DNA from: Chloroflexota bacterium
Lineage (GTDB): Bacteria; Chloroflexota; Anaerolineae; Anaerolineales; Villigracilaceae
NCBI GenBank assembly: GCA_016234555.1
Contig: JACRBJ010000081.1
Coordinates: 1-64,000, forward strand
Length of the DNA stretch: 64,000 bases
Direction: 5' to 3'
Shown: positions 63,255 through 64,000 of the stretch, in pieces
Layout of the letters: every line of letters starts with the position of its first letter
Numbering within the stretch: the first letter of the stretch is position 1
The notes under the pieces: model-generated
What the model was told of the DNA's origin: nothing
Databases searched by the model: none
Seen by the model: only the letters and a program-made list of their open reading frames with translations
Program-made: the position numbers and the translations under genes

Positions 63255-64000
63255 TCACTCGGCCAGCTCGATCCTGGTGATGTTGGAAATGCAGGCTTCC
63301 CCATCTGTGGTTTGGCAAATCTTTCCTGTCACCTTGATGCGTTGGCCGACGAATGCGAAGGTTCCGTCGTTGAGGCGGATGCGCACGTCCCATTTTTCAT
63401 AAGGGTCTGGCAGGGCCTTCATCTGATTCGGGGAGGGTTCGACGCCAGGCGCGGCCACGCGCACAAAGATCGTGATTTTATTGGAGGAATTGGACGACTC
63501 GGCCAGCAGAATGCCGCACTCCGAATCGCAATGGGTGCTGCCGAACATCACCAGTGTCCCGCTCATGATGACCCGCGTGCCCTTTTCGTAATCGTTGATC
63601 GTATCGAAGCTGACCTCGACGGGTTTCGGCGTGGAGGTGGGCGCTGGTGTGCGGGAGCGGGTCGCCGTCGGTGCGGGCGTTAACGTCTGCGTCCTGGTCG
63701 GTATTGGCCTGGGAGTTTCGGTTGCCAGGGCCTTCGACAACCCGGGCATGGCATAGACGAAGGCCACGGCGCATATCACGGTCAGGACCAGGCAGGCGCC
63801 CATCAGTCCCAGAAAATAGGTGCCAATCCCCTTCTTTTTCGGCTGGTAGGGTTGGGCAGGAAGGCTGCCAGCCCGTGCGCCCGGACGGATGGATTGCGGA
63901 GCTGGCTCGATCAGTTCACTTTTGAAACGAATATCCACCAGAGAGGCGCCGCAGCGTTGGCAGCCATAGTATTCATTCGCGTTCACTACCTGGTGGCAGG
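63255..64000 (-). CDS. Zinc-ribbon membrane protein with OB-like domain (5' end outside window)
   Basis: The frame stays open to the window edge: upstream of the GTG at 63986 the codons read C-H-Q-V, and with YYGCQRCGASL these give a zinc ribbon whose first Cys pair is partly outside. One span follows (GLMGACLVLTVICAVAFVYA), then a Pro/Thr-rich linker (about 90-125) and a C-terminal beta domain (KGTRVIMSGTLVMFGST, FVGQRIKVTGKICQTTDGEA) that resembles an OB fold. Unknown function; the layout is common for envelope proteins of this group. It ends ten bases after the convergent transporter gene. Confidence 0.75.
   Translation of the reverse strand, partial: CHQVVNANEYYGCQRCGASLVDIRFKSELIEPAPQSIRPGARAGSLPAQPYQPKKKGIGTYFLGLMGACLVLTVICAVAFVYAMPGLSKALATETPRPIPTRTQTLTPAPTATRSRTPAPTSTPKPVEVSFDTINDYEKGTRVIMSGTLVMFGSTHCDSECGILLAESSNSSNKITIFVRVAAPGVEPSPNQMKALPDPYEKWDVRIRLNDGTFAFVGQRIKVTGKICQTTDGEACISNITRIELAE

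Overview
The window is a stretch of GC-rich bacterial chromosome interrupted by an AT-rich prophage of about 39.9 kb. The host is probably a member of the Chloroflexota, Anaerolineae-like. This is an inference from the giant secreted proteins with MBG/Ig-like repeats and C-terminal S-layer homology (SLH) domains, the LuxR-type two-component pair, the PilZ protein, the MoxR/CoxE-like pair and the palindromic repeats inside genes. No rRNA or other taxonomic marker is present.

Left host flank (1-7078): the end of an SLH protein, a histidine kinase/response regulator pair with a structured leader, a small receiver-like protein, an SLH remnant, a 960-residue SLH surface protein, and tandem copies of a tRNA-Arg 3' end. 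The prophage begins in the tRNA half at 7079-7095 (attL).

Prophage (7079-46985): integrase and the excisionase candidate lie at opposite ends and become neighbours on circularisation. From left to right it holds an early region of short, tightly overlapping genes with an ERF recombinase and a RusA-like gene (8.4-12.4 kb). An accessory block follows (12.4-18.6 kb): a DUF3800 protein with a structured RNA, a SprT-like protein, a BamHI-type restriction-modification pair, a lipoprotein and membrane proteins. The virion block runs from 18.6 to 39.1 kb: terminase, portal, scaffold, P22-like coat, ejection-type proteins, tail tube/nozzle candidates and fibres. There is no long-tail tape-measure arrangement, so a short-tailed (podovirus) virion is inferred. 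The lysis block (39.1-40.7 kb) is followed by a right arm with a membrane-bound HTH protein, a replication-relaxation/coupling-ATPase pair, the excisionase and an HNH nuclease. Virion sub-blocks are preceded by promoters followed at once by tandem RNA hairpins with a T-run. Early promoters share a 10-bp operator-like sequence.

Right host flank (46986-64000): the 5' half of tRNA-Arg, a lone receiver protein, a PilZ protein, a VWA/MoxR pair, a decayed aspA fragment, a 2200-residue SLH surface protein with seven exact-period 288-bp repeats, intact aspA, a glycosyltransferase carrying in-frame repeat insertions, a small zinc protein, a radical SAM protein, an EamA transporter and a truncated zinc-ribbon/membrane protein.

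All functional calls come from reading motifs and remembered family sequences; no database search was run.
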